DNA of 64,000 nucleotides from Flagellimonas amoyensis (GTDB lineage Bacteria; Bacteroidota; Bacteroidia; Flavobacteriales; Flavobacteriaceae). The stretch covers positions 310,001 to 374,000 of the forward strand of contig NZ_QBUK01000003.1 in assembly GCF_003058265.1 (NCBI RefSeq). Direction: 5' to 3'. Both the position numbers and the translations under genes were made by a program. The first letter of the stretch is position 1. Every line of letters starts with the position of its first letter. This document shows, piece by piece, positions 55,341 to 62,855 of the stretch. The notes beneath the pieces are model-generated. The model worked only from the letters and a program-made list of their open reading frames with translations. It searched no databases and had not been told where the DNA came from.

Positions 55341-55724
55341 ATGGATAAGAACATATGCATACGTTTGGAGGCGGATGCCAAACAGATAATGGAATGCAGG
55401 GAAACTATGCAAAATTTGGAAAATTCCATGGACTCCCTTTCAGGGATAATGAATTTAATGGGCAATCCGGTTCGGCTTAAGATTCTCTACCTTTTGAACC
55501 AAGAGCAACGCTTATGTGTCTGTGACCTTAGTGATATACTGGAAATGAATGTATCCGCAATTTCACAACATTTGCGCAAGCTCAAGGACAGAAATTTGAT
55601 CACATCCCAAAAGGAAGGCCAGATGATCCATTATTCCTTGGTGACCGATCATTCGCCGTTACTTTTTCCAATTTTTGACCTGCTCGATAAAAAAGAACAA
55701 ATAAAACCAGTAAACCATGAATAA
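55341..55724 (+). CDS. ArsR/SmtB-family metalloregulator of the mer-like cassette
   Basis: A 127-residue winged-helix repressor. The metal-binding Cys pair is in RLCVCDL (Cys59, Cys61) at the start of alpha-3, the classical ArsR site; extra cysteines occur at 6 and 19 in the N-terminus and could complete a Hg/As/Cd site. The recognition helix is near VSAISQHLRKLKD. It overlaps the merTP start by 8 bp, so it represses its own cassette, probably through the inverted repeat at 55295-55318. Confidence 0.9.
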   Translation: MDKNICIRLEADAKQIMECRETMQNLENSMDSLSGIMNLMGNPVRLKILYLLNQEQRLCVCDLSDILEMNVSAISQHLRKLKDRNLITSQKEGQMIHYSLVTDHSPLLFPIFDLLDKKEQIKPVNHE

Positions 55725-56319
55725 CAAGAAAACCTTAATGGGATCTTCCATTATTTTGGCCATGGCCACCTCCCTTTGTTGCATAGGACCACTTTTGGCC
55801 ATTGTGGCCGGAACATCTGGCCTGGCGTCCAATTTTAAGTTTTTGGAACCGTTCAGACCGTATTTGATCGGAATTACGGGTTTGGTTTTGGTAGTGGCGT
55901 GGTACCAACAGTTAAGGACAGTCGCCAAAAAGGAAATAGACTGTGCATGCGATACGGACGAAAAGCCGGCCTTTTGGAAGGGTAAAATTTGGTTGATGAC
56001 CATCACGGTCTTTGCCTTAGCGATGCTTGCCTTTCCCTATTATGCCCAATCTTTGTACCCGAAACAGGAAGCCAAGGGTCAAACGAACTTTTTTGCGAGC
56101 CAAGATGTCAAGGAAATCAATATTCCGGTCGTGGGAATGACATGCAGTGGGTGCGAGGCACATATTGAACACGAGGTCAATGGACTTGATGGGATCATCA
56201 TGGTCAAGGCAGATTACCAAAAAGCCAATGCACAGATAATGTACGATCCCGCCAAAACCACCAGGGATGCTATCGTGAACGCCATTTTGAAAACCGGATA
56301 CACCATAAAGGACCAGTGA
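55717..56319 (+). CDS. merTP: Mercuric transport protein MerTP (MerT-MerP fusion)
   Basis: A 200-residue protein. The N-terminal part has three membrane segments (about 10-32, 45-63, 88-107) with the MerT vicinal pair Cys21-Cys22 in the first and a cytoplasmic Cys76/Cys78 pair. The C-terminal part (from about 133) is an HMA domain with GMTCSGC (Cys143, Cys146), equivalent to periplasmic MerP. It would pass Hg(II) or a related soft metal inward. It overlaps both neighbours (8 bp with the regulator). No mercuric reductase gene is present in the window. Confidence 0.88.
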   Translation: MNNKKTLMGSSIILAMATSLCCIGPLLAIVAGTSGLASNFKFLEPFRPYLIGITGLVLVVAWYQQLRTVAKKEIDCACDTDEKPAFWKGKIWLMTITVFALAMLAFPYYAQSLYPKQEAKGQTNFFASQDVKEINIPVVGMTCSGCEAHIEHEVNGLDGIIMVKADYQKANAQIMYDPAKTTRDAIVNAILKTGYTIKDQ

Positions 56320-56321
56320 TA

Positions 56322-56534
56322 ATGGATATCAATCTGTACTCTACAATTACCTGTCCGCATTGTGGCAATTCCAAAGAGGAAAAGATGCCTACGGATTCTT
56401 GTCAGTTCTTTTATGAATGTGAAAATTGCGGCTCCATTCTAAGGCCCAAAAATGGCGATTGTTGCGTGTATTGTTCCTTTGGTTCGGTGGCCTGTCCCCC
56501 CATTCAGGCAACATCCGGATGTTGTGGTACATGA
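56322..56534 (+). CDS. GDCCVxC-domain small cysteine-rich protein
   Basis: A 70-residue protein with eleven cysteines: a zinc-ribbon-like pair of CPHC (11-14) and CENC (33-36), then GDCCVYC (46-51), ACPPIQ and a terminal GCC. The GDCCVxC family travels with mer-type transporters and in some members the motif contains selenocysteine; here it is all cysteine. I use ATG 56322, 2 bp after the merTP stop; a GTG at 56316 overlapping the merTP end is an alternative. It probably binds the metal delivered by MerTP, but this is inferred. Confidence 0.85.
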   Translation: MDINLYSTITCPHCGNSKEEKMPTDSCQFFYECENCGSILRPKNGDCCVYCSFGSVACPPIQATSGCCGT

Positions 56535-56609
56535 CCAAGTGACCCTGAAAATTTGTAAAGCCTTGGTTTGAACCTAAGTATTTTTATCGAAAATCTTTTT
56601 ATGTTGAAT

Positions 56610-56627
56610 CAATATATTGTAATATTG
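56610..56627. promoter_or_regulatory. Candidate ArsR operator of the ars regulator gene
   Basis: Inverted repeat CAATAT (56610-56615) / ATATTG (56622-56627) with a 6-nt centre, 15 bp before the second ArsR gene. The word ATTGCGAT next to it recurs in the inverted repeat at 56992-57013. Confidence 0.45.
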
Positions 56628-56642
56628 CGATAAAATAATGAT

Positions 56643-56975
56643 ATGGGACTGGCAAAGACCGAAATATTTACCGAAAACCAGAATGAGCTCGCCCTCATCG
56701 GTAAGGTATTTGCCCATCCCGCCCGGATTGCCATATTGCAGCACCTCTTCAAGGTCAAGGCCTGTGTCTGTGGTGACCTTGTGGACGAGATAGGACTGGC
56801 ACAGCCTACGGTTTCACAACACTTGAAGGAACTCCGGAACATGGGACTCATCAAGGGCGATGTGGAGGGCACCAGTGTCTGTTACTGTGTCAATGTGGCA
56901 AATTGGAACGAAATGAAGGATAAGTTCAAGGCATTCCTCGATCAGGGGATTGAACTGGACCAAGAGTGCTGTTAG
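56643..56975 (+). CDS. arsR: ArsR-family arsenic-responsive repressor
   Basis: A 110-residue winged-helix protein. The arsenite site is the ACVCGDL motif (Cys41, Cys43), followed by the recognition helix AQPTVSQHLKELRNMGL. It ends ECC, extra potential thiol ligands. It lies 68 bp upstream of the exported pseudo-arsenate reductase gene, and an inverted repeat occurs both before it and before that gene, so it probably controls the whole ars operon to 60615. Confidence 0.92.
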   Translation: MGLAKTEIFTENQNELALIGKVFAHPARIAILQHLFKVKACVCGDLVDEIGLAQPTVSQHLKELRNMGLIKGDVEGTSVCYCVNVANWNEMKDKFKAFLDQGIELDQECC

Positions 56976-56991
56976 TATTTTTTTGAACCCA

Positions 56992-57013
56992 TTAATCGTT
57001 TTATTGCGATTAA
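56992..57013. promoter_or_regulatory. Candidate ArsR operator upstream of the ars operon genes
   Basis: Perfect 7-bp arms TTAATCG (56992-56998) and CGATTAA (57007-57013) around an 8-nt centre, 30 bp before the ATG at 57044 and 16 bp after the arsR stop. The right half ATTGCGATTAA resembles ATTGCGATAAA next to the site at 56610-56627. Confidence 0.5.
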
Positions 57014-57043
57014 CTAATAAACTGAAACCATAAAATAGAAACC

Positions 57044-57676
57044 ATGAAAACAAAAATGATCCTAACCATGGCACTGCTGCTGTTGTGCCTCCCATTGACC
57101 ACACATTCCCAGGAACTGAGGGGAAAGATCCAACGCTCCGTAAAGGAACTGAAGACCGTTTTTCCCCAGATACCCAAAGAAAAGATCCAGCTTTTGGACC
57201 AACTCGCCGCCAGAATGGTGTCCAATATGGGGGAGACCCCTTATACCGTTGTATTTGTGGACCAGGACAATGACGATATGGGCCAATTGGCCATGATCTG
57301 GCTCAGGACGGGCCTTATGTACTACGGATTATATGACAGGTTCAAGGTGGAATCCGCTGGTCTGGATACCGCCAATGAGACCCTTCCCGGTCTGGCCCTG
57401 CTGAAGAACGATGGGTTCAGGGTCTCCAATGCGCAGGGCGAATCCCTGTTCACGTATTCGGTCCGCTATGGCTCCGATAGTTGGACCATCAACAGAAAGA
57501 CCCTCGAATCCTTACATTTGGACGAGGACAGCAGTGTCAAGGTATATGTACAGGATGGGCTGACGGACCGAAATGCAGAGGTCCTTTTTGAAAACAAGGC
57601 CGTCATCGCGGGGGAAATGATCTATGTCGCCACCCAGGTCGATGCTATTATCAAAGCTAAAATGAACAATCCATGA
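57044..57676 (+). CDS. Exported cysteine-free pseudo-arsenate reductase (LMW-PTP-like fold)
   Basis: A 210-residue protein with a signal peptide (1-22, ending THSQ). I do not know a named family, but residues 48-143 align almost without gaps to the arsenate reductase encoded at 58160: LLDQLAARMVS with ILDPLAGFIQS, VVFVDQDNDDMGQLAMIWLR with LNFICTHNSRRSHLSQIWAQ, then ESAG with YSGG and LKNDGFRVS with LGKQGFQIQ. The catalytic CX5R loop is lost: Asp73 stands at the Cys and Met79 at the Arg, and the mature protein has no cysteine. It must act outside the cytoplasm and cannot be a thiol reductase. It overlaps the DUF6428 gene by 4 bp, so it is an ars operon member. Confidence 0.7.
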   Translation: MKTKMILTMALLLLCLPLTTHSQELRGKIQRSVKELKTVFPQIPKEKIQLLDQLAARMVSNMGETPYTVVFVDQDNDDMGQLAMIWLRTGLMYYGLYDRFKVESAGLDTANETLPGLALLKNDGFRVSNAQGESLFTYSVRYGSDSWTINRKTLESLHLDEDSSVKVYVQDGLTDRNAEVLFENKAVIAGEMIYVATQVDAIIKAKMNNP

Positions 57677-58143
57677 AATTATCAGAAGTAAAAGAAGTAC
57701 TGTCCCGATTGGAAACCCTTGGCTTCCAATTGCCCACCGGGGAAATGGTCCCCGGACATTTCCATGTCACCGAAGTGGGGAAGATTCACAAACACTTTAT
57801 AGACTGCGGGGGAACCGTGCGCCATGAGGAAGTGGTCAGTTTCCAACTGTGGGAGGCCAACGACTATGACCACAGGTTGCATCCCGAAAAGTTGGTTCAT
57901 ATCATCGAACTGTCCCAAAAGGTATTGGAAATAGAGGACTCACTGGAAGTCGAAGTGGAATACCAGGGCACCACTATCGGAAAATATGGCCTTGCCTTTG
58001 ATGAAGGGCATTTTCTGTTGACCACCAAGATGACCGACTGCCTTGCCAAGGACCAGTGTGGGGTCCCCGAAAAGAAACCAAAGGTAAGACTGTCCCAATT
58101 GAAAAGTGAGCCCTGCTGTTCCCCGGACGGCAATTGTTGCTAA
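57673..58143 (+). CDS. DUF6428 family protein
   Basis: A 156-residue cytoplasmic protein of the DUF6428 family, which I know from ars operons of Bacteroidota between arsR and arsenate reductase. It has HFHVTEVGKIHKHFIDCGG near 29-47, VSFQLWEANDYDHRLHP near 56-72, a metal-like His/Cys content, and ends CCSPDGNCC, a likely arsenic- or metal-binding tail. Its start overlaps the preceding stop (ATGA) and arsenate reductase follows after 16 bp. Molecular function unknown; an arsenic chaperone or sensor is plausible. Confidence 0.85.
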   Translation: MKLSEVKEVLSRLETLGFQLPTGEMVPGHFHVTEVGKIHKHFIDCGGTVRHEEVVSFQLWEANDYDHRLHPEKLVHIIELSQKVLEIEDSLEVEVEYQGTTIGKYGLAFDEGHFLLTTKMTDCLAKDQCGVPEKKPKVRLSQLKSEPCCSPDGNCC

Positions 58144-58159
58144 ATCTTAATTCTATATA

Positions 58160-58792
58160 ATGACTACGACCACAACTAGCCTGTTCCCTGAAATAGCGGG
58201 ATTCATCACAACCTTGAAACTGGATGCCGTTTCCCCGGAGCGTAGGGAAATCCTTGATCCCCTTGCCGGGTTCATACAGTCGAAAGTTTCCGAAGATCAG
58301 GAAATACGCCTGAATTTCATTTGCACCCACAATTCCAGGAGGAGCCACCTGTCACAGATATGGGCACAGGCCATGGCTTTCCATTTCAACATCAAGAACG
58401 TATTTTGCTATTCGGGGGGGACCGAAGCCACGGCCCTGTTCCCGATGGTGGCGGAAACCTTGGGGAAACAAGGGTTCCAGATCCAACAGCTTTCACAGGG
58501 ACAAAATCCTGTCTATGCCATCAAATATGCGGAAAATGCCCATCCGGTGATCGGGTTCTCCAAGAAAATGGACGATGCCTTCAACCCCAGTTCCGGCTTT
58601 GGGGCCATCATGACCTGTGATTCGGCCAATGAGGCCTGTCCCTTTGTGCCCGGTGCGGAAAAGCGCATCCCCATCACCTTTGAGGATCCCAAGGCCTTTG
58701 ACAATACCCCGCAACAGGCCGAGAAATACCTTGAAAGGAGCATACAGATAGCAACGGAACTTTGGTATGTATTTTCACAGATCAAATCATAA
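58160..58792 (+). CDS. Arsenate reductase, low-molecular-weight phosphatase type
   Basis: A 210-residue protein with the anion-binding CX5R loop CTHNSRR (Cys55, Arg61) and two further cysteines in MTCDSANEACPFVPG (Cys153, Cys160) suited to a thioredoxin-coupled thiol relay, then FEDPKAF with the Asp-Pro expected of the family. It should reduce arsenate to arsenite in the cytoplasm for export by the ACR3 pump encoded 3 bp downstream. The first 48 residues are a helical extension compared with B. subtilis ArsC (139 residues), as in the flavobacterial form. Confidence 0.9.
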   Translation: MTTTTTSLFPEIAGFITTLKLDAVSPERREILDPLAGFIQSKVSEDQEIRLNFICTHNSRRSHLSQIWAQAMAFHFNIKNVFCYSGGTEATALFPMVAETLGKQGFQIQQLSQGQNPVYAIKYAENAHPVIGFSKKMDDAFNPSSGFGAIMTCDSANEACPFVPGAEKRIPITFEDPKAFDNTPQQAEKYLERSIQIATELWYVFSQIKS

Positions 58793-58795
58793 CAC

Positions 58796-59842
58796 ATGGC
58801 AGTAAAAAAATTGAGCTTTTTGGACAGGAACCTTACCCTTTGGATCTTTATCGCCATGGCGGTAGGGGTCGGTATCGGTTACTTCTTCCCGTCCTTCCCC
58901 GACATCATCAATTCGTTCAACAGCGGCACCACTAACATCCCCATTGCCATAGGTCTCATCCTGATGATGTACCCACCTTTGGCAAAAGTGGATTATAAAC
59001 TGTTGCCCAAGGTGTTCAAGAACACCAGGATCTTGACCATTTCCCTGGTGCTCAACTGGATCATCGGCCCCGTGTTGATGTTCGTCCTGGCCATCCTCTT
59101 TTTGAGGGACTATCCCGAGTATATGGTCGGATTGATATTGATAGGTTTGGCCCGTTGCATTGCCATGGTGCTGGTCTGGAATGACCTGGCCGAGGGCAGT
59201 GCGGAATATGGTGCGGGACTGGTGGCCCTGAACAGTATCTTCCAAGTGTTTGCCTACAGTTTCTATGCGTGGATCTTTATCACCGTTTTGCCCCCATATT
59301 TTGGCTTTGAAGGGGCCATTGTGGACATCTCCATAGGGACCATAGCGGAGAGTGTGGCCATTTATTTGGGCATCCCCTTCCTTATGGGCATCCTTAGCCG
59401 AACGATATTGGTCCGGATCAAAGGGGAACAGTGGTATGCCCAAAAGTTTGTTCCCGCCATTTCTCCCATGACCTTGATCGCCCTGTTGTTCACCATTGTG
59501 ATCATGTTCTCCCTCAAAGGGGAACTTATCGTGGAGATTCCCATGGACGTGGTGGTGATCGCCATACCCCTCTTGGTGTACTTTACCCTGATGTTCATCA
59601 TTGGGTTCTTTTTCACCAAGGCGATGGGTGCCGAATATGACAAGACCGCTTCGGTGGCCTTTACAGCAGCCGGGAACAACTTTGAGCTCGCCATTGCCGT
59701 GGCCATTGCCGTCTTCGGACTGGATTCCGGCCAGGCCTTTGCAGGGGTCATCGGGCCCTTGGTGGAAGTTCCTGCCCTGATTCTGTTGGTAAGGGTCGCC
59801 TTTTGGTTGCGCAAAAAGTATTTTAAACCGCAAACCGCATAA
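58796..59842 (+). CDS. arsB: ACR3-family arsenite efflux permease
   Basis: A 348-residue polytopic protein with about ten membrane helices. The conserved functional cysteine is in [20 protein letters not shown] (Cys121). [19 protein letters not shown] near 295-313 is the second hallmark. It expels arsenite using the proton gradient. Named arsB here by convention for ACR3 pumps, though it is unrelated to E. coli ArsB. It stands 3 bp after arsenate reductase and 2 bp before the metallophosphoesterase gene. Confidence 0.95.
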   Translation: MAVKKLSFLDRNLTLWIFIAMAVGVGIGYFFPSFPDIINSFNSGTTNIPIAIGLILMMYPPLAKVDYKLLPKVFKNTRILTISLVLNWIIGPVLMFVLAILFLRDYPEYMVGLILIGLARCIAMVLVWNDLAEGSAEYGAGLVALNSIFQVFAYSFYAWIFITVLPPYFGFEGAIVDISIGTIAESVAIYLGIPFLMGILSRTILVRIKGEQWYAQKFVPAISPMTLIALLFTIVIMFSLKGELIVEIPMDVVVIAIPLLVYFTLMFIIGFFFTKAMGAEYDKTASVAFTAAGNNFELAIAVAIAVFGLDSGQAFAGVIGPLVEVPALILLVRVAFWLRKKYFKPQTA

Positions 59843-59844
59843 GG

Positions 59845-60615
59845 ATGAAAATTGCACTCTTCTCGGACATCCACGCCAACCTTCCTGCCCTTGAGGCCTT
59901 TTTTGTGGATGTGGAAAAACATAGGCCGGACGCCATCTATTGCCTTGGGGACCTTGTGGGCTATAACATCTGGCCCAACGAGGTGGTCCATGAGATCAGA
60001 AAACGCCGGATACCCACCATTGCGGGCAACTATGATTTTGGCATCGGACGCAACAGTGATGATTGTGGCTGTGCCTACAAGAGCGATGAGGAAAAGGCGA
60101 ACGGGGCAATTTCCATATCCTATACCAACTCCATTATGGGGGATGATGAAAGGGCCTACCTGAAAAACCTTCCATCCCATATCAATGTGGAGTTCAAAAG
60201 GAACGATGAAACAGTGAACCTACTCCTGGTGCATGGAAGCCCAAGACGAATCAACGAGTATCTTTTCGAGGACCGGAAGGAGAAGAGCCTGGTACGCATC
60301 CTGCGGGATGCAAATGCCGATATCCTCTGTTTTGGACATACACACCAACCCTATCACAAGGCCCTTTTGGATTATGATGGAGGCACCATATACCGCCATG
60401 CGATAAATATCGGATCCATCGGAAAGCCCAAGGATGGCGACAATAGGGGATGCTATGTGCTGTTGAACATGGATGGGAACTTCCGTAGGCCGGACAAGAA
60501 TAGCATCCATGTGGAGTTTGTACGCTTCGAATATGATGTCGAAAAGGCGGCCAAAGCCGTTGAGGGCAGCATATTGCCCAACGCTTACGCTGGAGCATTG
60601 AGAAAGGCCCATTGA
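59845..60615 (+). CDS. Calcineurin-like metallophosphoesterase in the ars operon
   Basis: A 256-residue cytoplasmic phosphoesterase with every metal motif of the family: FSDIHANLPAL (Asp8, His10), CLGDLVGY, AGNYDFGIGR, LVHGSPRRINEY and FGHTHQPYHK. It resembles YfcE/DNA-phosphodiesterase-like proteins of about 250 residues. Its start is 2 bp after the ACR3 stop, so it is clearly an operon member, which suggests a link to arsenic or phosphate stress. The substrate is unknown. Confidence 0.87.
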   Translation: MKIALFSDIHANLPALEAFFVDVEKHRPDAIYCLGDLVGYNIWPNEVVHEIRKRRIPTIAGNYDFGIGRNSDDCGCAYKSDEEKANGAISISYTNSIMGDDERAYLKNLPSHINVEFKRNDETVNLLLVHGSPRRINEYLFEDRKEKSLVRILRDANADILCFGHTHQPYHKALLDYDGGTIYRHAINIGSIGKPKDGDNRGCYVLLNMDGNFRRPDKNSIHVEFVRFEYDVEKAAKAVEGSILPNAYAGALRKAH

Positions 60616-60937
60616 TTATTTTTTAAGGCCTTAGTCTAAATATTTTCTTGTAAGACAATCCAAATCTGTGATGAATTTTGTAAGGAACAATGTAAGTACA
60701 AGAATATAACAGGCAACTTGGTGGAAATATTTTCCATTGTAAATCTACCCTTGATCAGCATTTAAGGGAATTGAAAACCATGGTCAGTTACAGGGAAATT
60801 TTACCACTACTAAAGCTTCATCCTTAATTGACAAAGGAAATAGGAAGAGTGAAAAATAAAAGTTTCACCAACCTCTTTGTATACATATCCTGTGTAGGCT
60901 GGCACACCATTAAACCGAAAGCCATAAAAGCAAAGCC
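60616..60937. other. Intergenic region before the SigZ module, no gene seen
   Basis: A 322-bp AT-rich stretch with no TAnnTTTG/TTG promoter that I could identify. A 15-codon frame at 60779 (MVSYREILPLL) has a start like IS21 IstA proteins but stops at once. A GTATAC palindrome lies at 60880-60885. Confidence 0.6.
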
Positions 60938-61534
60938 ATGAAAAAGAAATGTTGCGATATTAATGAACAGATCGAAAGTTTCTACAGTTATTTAAAATAC
61001 TTTACCTTAAAAAAGGTTCGGGATGAAACCATTGCGGAAGATATTGTGCAAGAGGTAATGCTGAAACTGGTCGAGTCCTATCAAAAAAATAGGGAAATTG
61101 AAAACATCAAGGCCTGGCTGTTTCAAGTTGCCAGAAATACCATTTATGACCATTTCAAAAAGAGTGCCCCAATTGTTGAACTTAGTGATGTAAAGATACT
61201 TGAGGCAACTGAACCAACCAATCTGGAGCTATCCGTGTATGATCATATGATACCCATGATCCAGTTCCTTCCCAAAAAATATGCCGAGCCTTTACAATGG
61301 AGTGACATCGACAAACTATCCCAAAAAGATGTAGCTGAAAAGCTGAACTTGGGGTATTCGGCTGCAAAAATGCGGGTGCAAAGGGCAAGAACAAAGCTAA
61401 GGGAATTATTTGTGGAATGCTGTGATATCGTATATGATGCCAATGGCAACTTCGTCAATTGCTCTGTTAAGGAATCGTGTATCCCGTTAATAAACCACTT
61501 GGTTGATTTTCAGGCATCCACAAAGTACAAATAG
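60938..61534 (+). CDS. sigZ: SigZ-like ECF sigma factor (first of two)
   Basis: A 198-residue sigma-70 family factor. Region 2 is at about 10-75 (ETIAEDIVQEVMLKLVES, IKAWLFQVARNTIYDHFKK) and region 4 at about 110-160 (LSQKDVAEKLNLGYSAAKMRVQRARTKL). After the HTH comes a tail with CCDIVYDANGNFVNC and ESC, a cysteine pattern typical of SigZ proteins and a possible metal or redox sensor. It opens with KKKCCDINEQ, with two more cysteines. No anti-sigma gene is adjacent. A similar factor is encoded at 62856. Confidence 0.88.
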   Translation: MKKKCCDINEQIESFYSYLKYFTLKKVRDETIAEDIVQEVMLKLVESYQKNREIENIKAWLFQVARNTIYDHFKKSAPIVELSDVKILEATEPTNLELSVYDHMIPMIQFLPKKYAEPLQWSDIDKLSQKDVAEKLNLGYSAAKMRVQRARTKLRELFVECCDIVYDANGNFVNCSVKESCIPLINHLVDFQASTKYK

Positions 61535-61567
61535 GTAGAATCATTTTTTTATTGAGAATTGTGTCTT

Positions 61568-61605
61568 TTGACACGCCATTTTAGACTACATAGTAAAGTT
61601 TATTT
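61568..61605 (+). promoter_or_regulatory. Candidate SigZ-type promoter upstream of the thioredoxin-like gene
   Basis: TTG at 61568-61570, a 22-nt spacer, then GTAAAGTTTATTTAAAA from 61593. A similar TTG, 21-nt spacer and GTAAACTTTAATCTTAAAA precede the DUF2703 gene (63417-63459). It overlaps the small hairpin GTGTC-TTTT-GACAC at 61561-61574. Confidence 0.35.
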
Positions 61606-61619
61606 AAAATTACTGAACT

Positions 61620-61856
61620 ATGAGTACTGAAGTCAAAATTTTACATTCATCCTGCTGCGCCACTGCATCCCCCATAAGGGCACAAATCGAAAAAATTGCC
61701 AGTGAAAACCATCTGGACGTAAACATCACCGAGTTTTCTGACCTCAAGGACACCATGCCCTACGGGGTCCTTACCTTTCCTGCATTGGTCATTGACGGGA
61801 AGGTTTATGACTATAAAAAAGTCAGCAACGACAAGGTGTTATTAGCAATTCTTTAA
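61620..61856 (+). CDS. Small thioredoxin-like redox protein
   Basis: A 78-residue thioredoxin-fold protein of the MTH895/TM0996 type: strand VKILHSS, then Cys12-Cys13 in SSCCATASPI, and the cis-proline end MPYGVLTFPALVIDGKVYDYKKV. The family normally has CxxC; here the cysteines are adjacent, so it may carry a metal or use a vicinal pair. It is 12 bp upstream of the permease gene, an arrangement seen in YraQ/ArsP permease loci where the small protein may deliver or reduce the substrate. Confidence 0.85.
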   Translation: MSTEVKILHSSCCATASPIRAQIEKIASENHLDVNITEFSDLKDTMPYGVLTFPALVIDGKVYDYKKVSNDKVLLAIL

Positions 61857-61868
61857 AACGTTTTTAAG

Positions 61869-62843
61869 ATGGAAATCTTTACAAAACTGCTTACCCGACT
61901 GGCAGACTATGTTGTCCATGTCCTTTTGGGTATTCCTGATACGGATACATTCGGCTCAGCATTACACTATTTCATCATTGCCTTTGGCTCTATTTCCATT
62001 CTGGTTGTGCTGGTGACCTATGTAATGGGAGTGGTAACAAGCTATTTGCCCATGGAAAAAATCCGGGATTATTTGGAGAAACACAAAAAATCAGGTCTTG
62101 GGAATGTTGTGGCCTCCTCTTTGGGTGCCTTGACACCTTTTTGCTCGTGTTCTTCCATTCCTTTGTTCGTGGGAATGATGCAGGTCAGGATCCCACTGGG
62201 AATTTCACTTTCCTTCCTCATAACCTCACCCTTGGTGAACGAAATCGCTATTGCCATTTTCTGGTTGGGCTATGGTTGGAAAGTTACAATAGTGTACCTA
62301 CTTTCAGGAATCGTCTTGGGGGTGATCGGTGGAATTATCCTGGAAAAGATGGGTATGGCCAAATATGTGGCAGAATGGCTCAAGGACAATGAATGGAAAG
62401 CGCATTCGAGGGAAAAGGATAGCAGAAATTTGCTGAAACGATTTCCTGGAATTCATCGGGAGGCCATTCGGACCCTTAAAAACCTTGTCCCCTATATTTT
62501 TATAGGAATTGCAATAGGGTCATTTATCCACGGCTATGTCCCCGAGTCATTTTTTGGCACCTATATTTCAAAATCCAACCCTTTTGCGATTCCCATTGCC
62601 GTATTGGTATCGATTCCATTGTACATTGATGCGGTTGGAATCCTGCCCATATTGGATTCGCTCGTTGACAAAGGGGTTCCGTTAGGGACGGCCATGGCCT
62701 TTATCATGGGTTCGATCGGACTTTCCATCCCCGAAGGCCTGCTGCTCCAAAAAGTGATGCAAAGGCAGTTGATCATTGCCTTCTTTTCAACTATTGCCAT
62801 TGGAATGATCATTTCCGGTTATTTGTTCAACCTCCTTTTTTAA
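61869..62843 (+). CDS. YraQ/DUF318-family permease (ArsP / Cu-Zn efflux-like)
   Basis: A 324-residue inner-membrane protein with two symmetrical repeats of about four helices. The landmark TPFCSCSSIPLF (Cys92, Cys94) lies at the first re-entrant helix, followed by the ITSPLVNEIAIAIF helix; the second repeat contains IPLYIDAVGILPILDSL and SIPEGLLLQKV. The family includes ArsP, which exports trivalent organoarsenicals, and SO_0444-type metal exporters. In this island, with ArsR and ACR3, an arsenical or soft-metal substrate is the likeliest. It lies between two sigma factor genes. Confidence 0.9.
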   Translation: MEIFTKLLTRLADYVVHVLLGIPDTDTFGSALHYFIIAFGSISILVVLVTYVMGVVTSYLPMEKIRDYLEKHKKSGLGNVVASSLGALTPFCSCSSIPLFVGMMQVRIPLGISLSFLITSPLVNEIAIAIFWLGYGWKVTIVYLLSGIVLGVIGGIILEKMGMAKYVAEWLKDNEWKAHSREKDSRNLLKRFPGIHREAIRTLKNLVPYIFIGIAIGSFIHGYVPESFFGTYISKSNPFAIPIAVLVSIPLYIDAVGILPILDSLVDKGVPLGTAMAFIMGSIGLSIPEGLLLQKVMQRQLIIAFFSTIAIGMIISGYLFNLLF

Positions 62844-62855
62844 CAACCTATACTT

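Noticed and set aside
58787-59857. 356-codon open frame on the minus strand opposite the ACR3 gene
   Set aside because: His/Gly/Asp/Gln-rich translation typical of the antisense of a membrane protein gene; no motif, and it covers the entire ACR3 gene.
60779-60826. MVSYREILPLL reading frame resembling the start of IS21 IstA
   Set aside because: Only 15 codons and no further transposase sequence or terminal repeats; too short to call a remnant.
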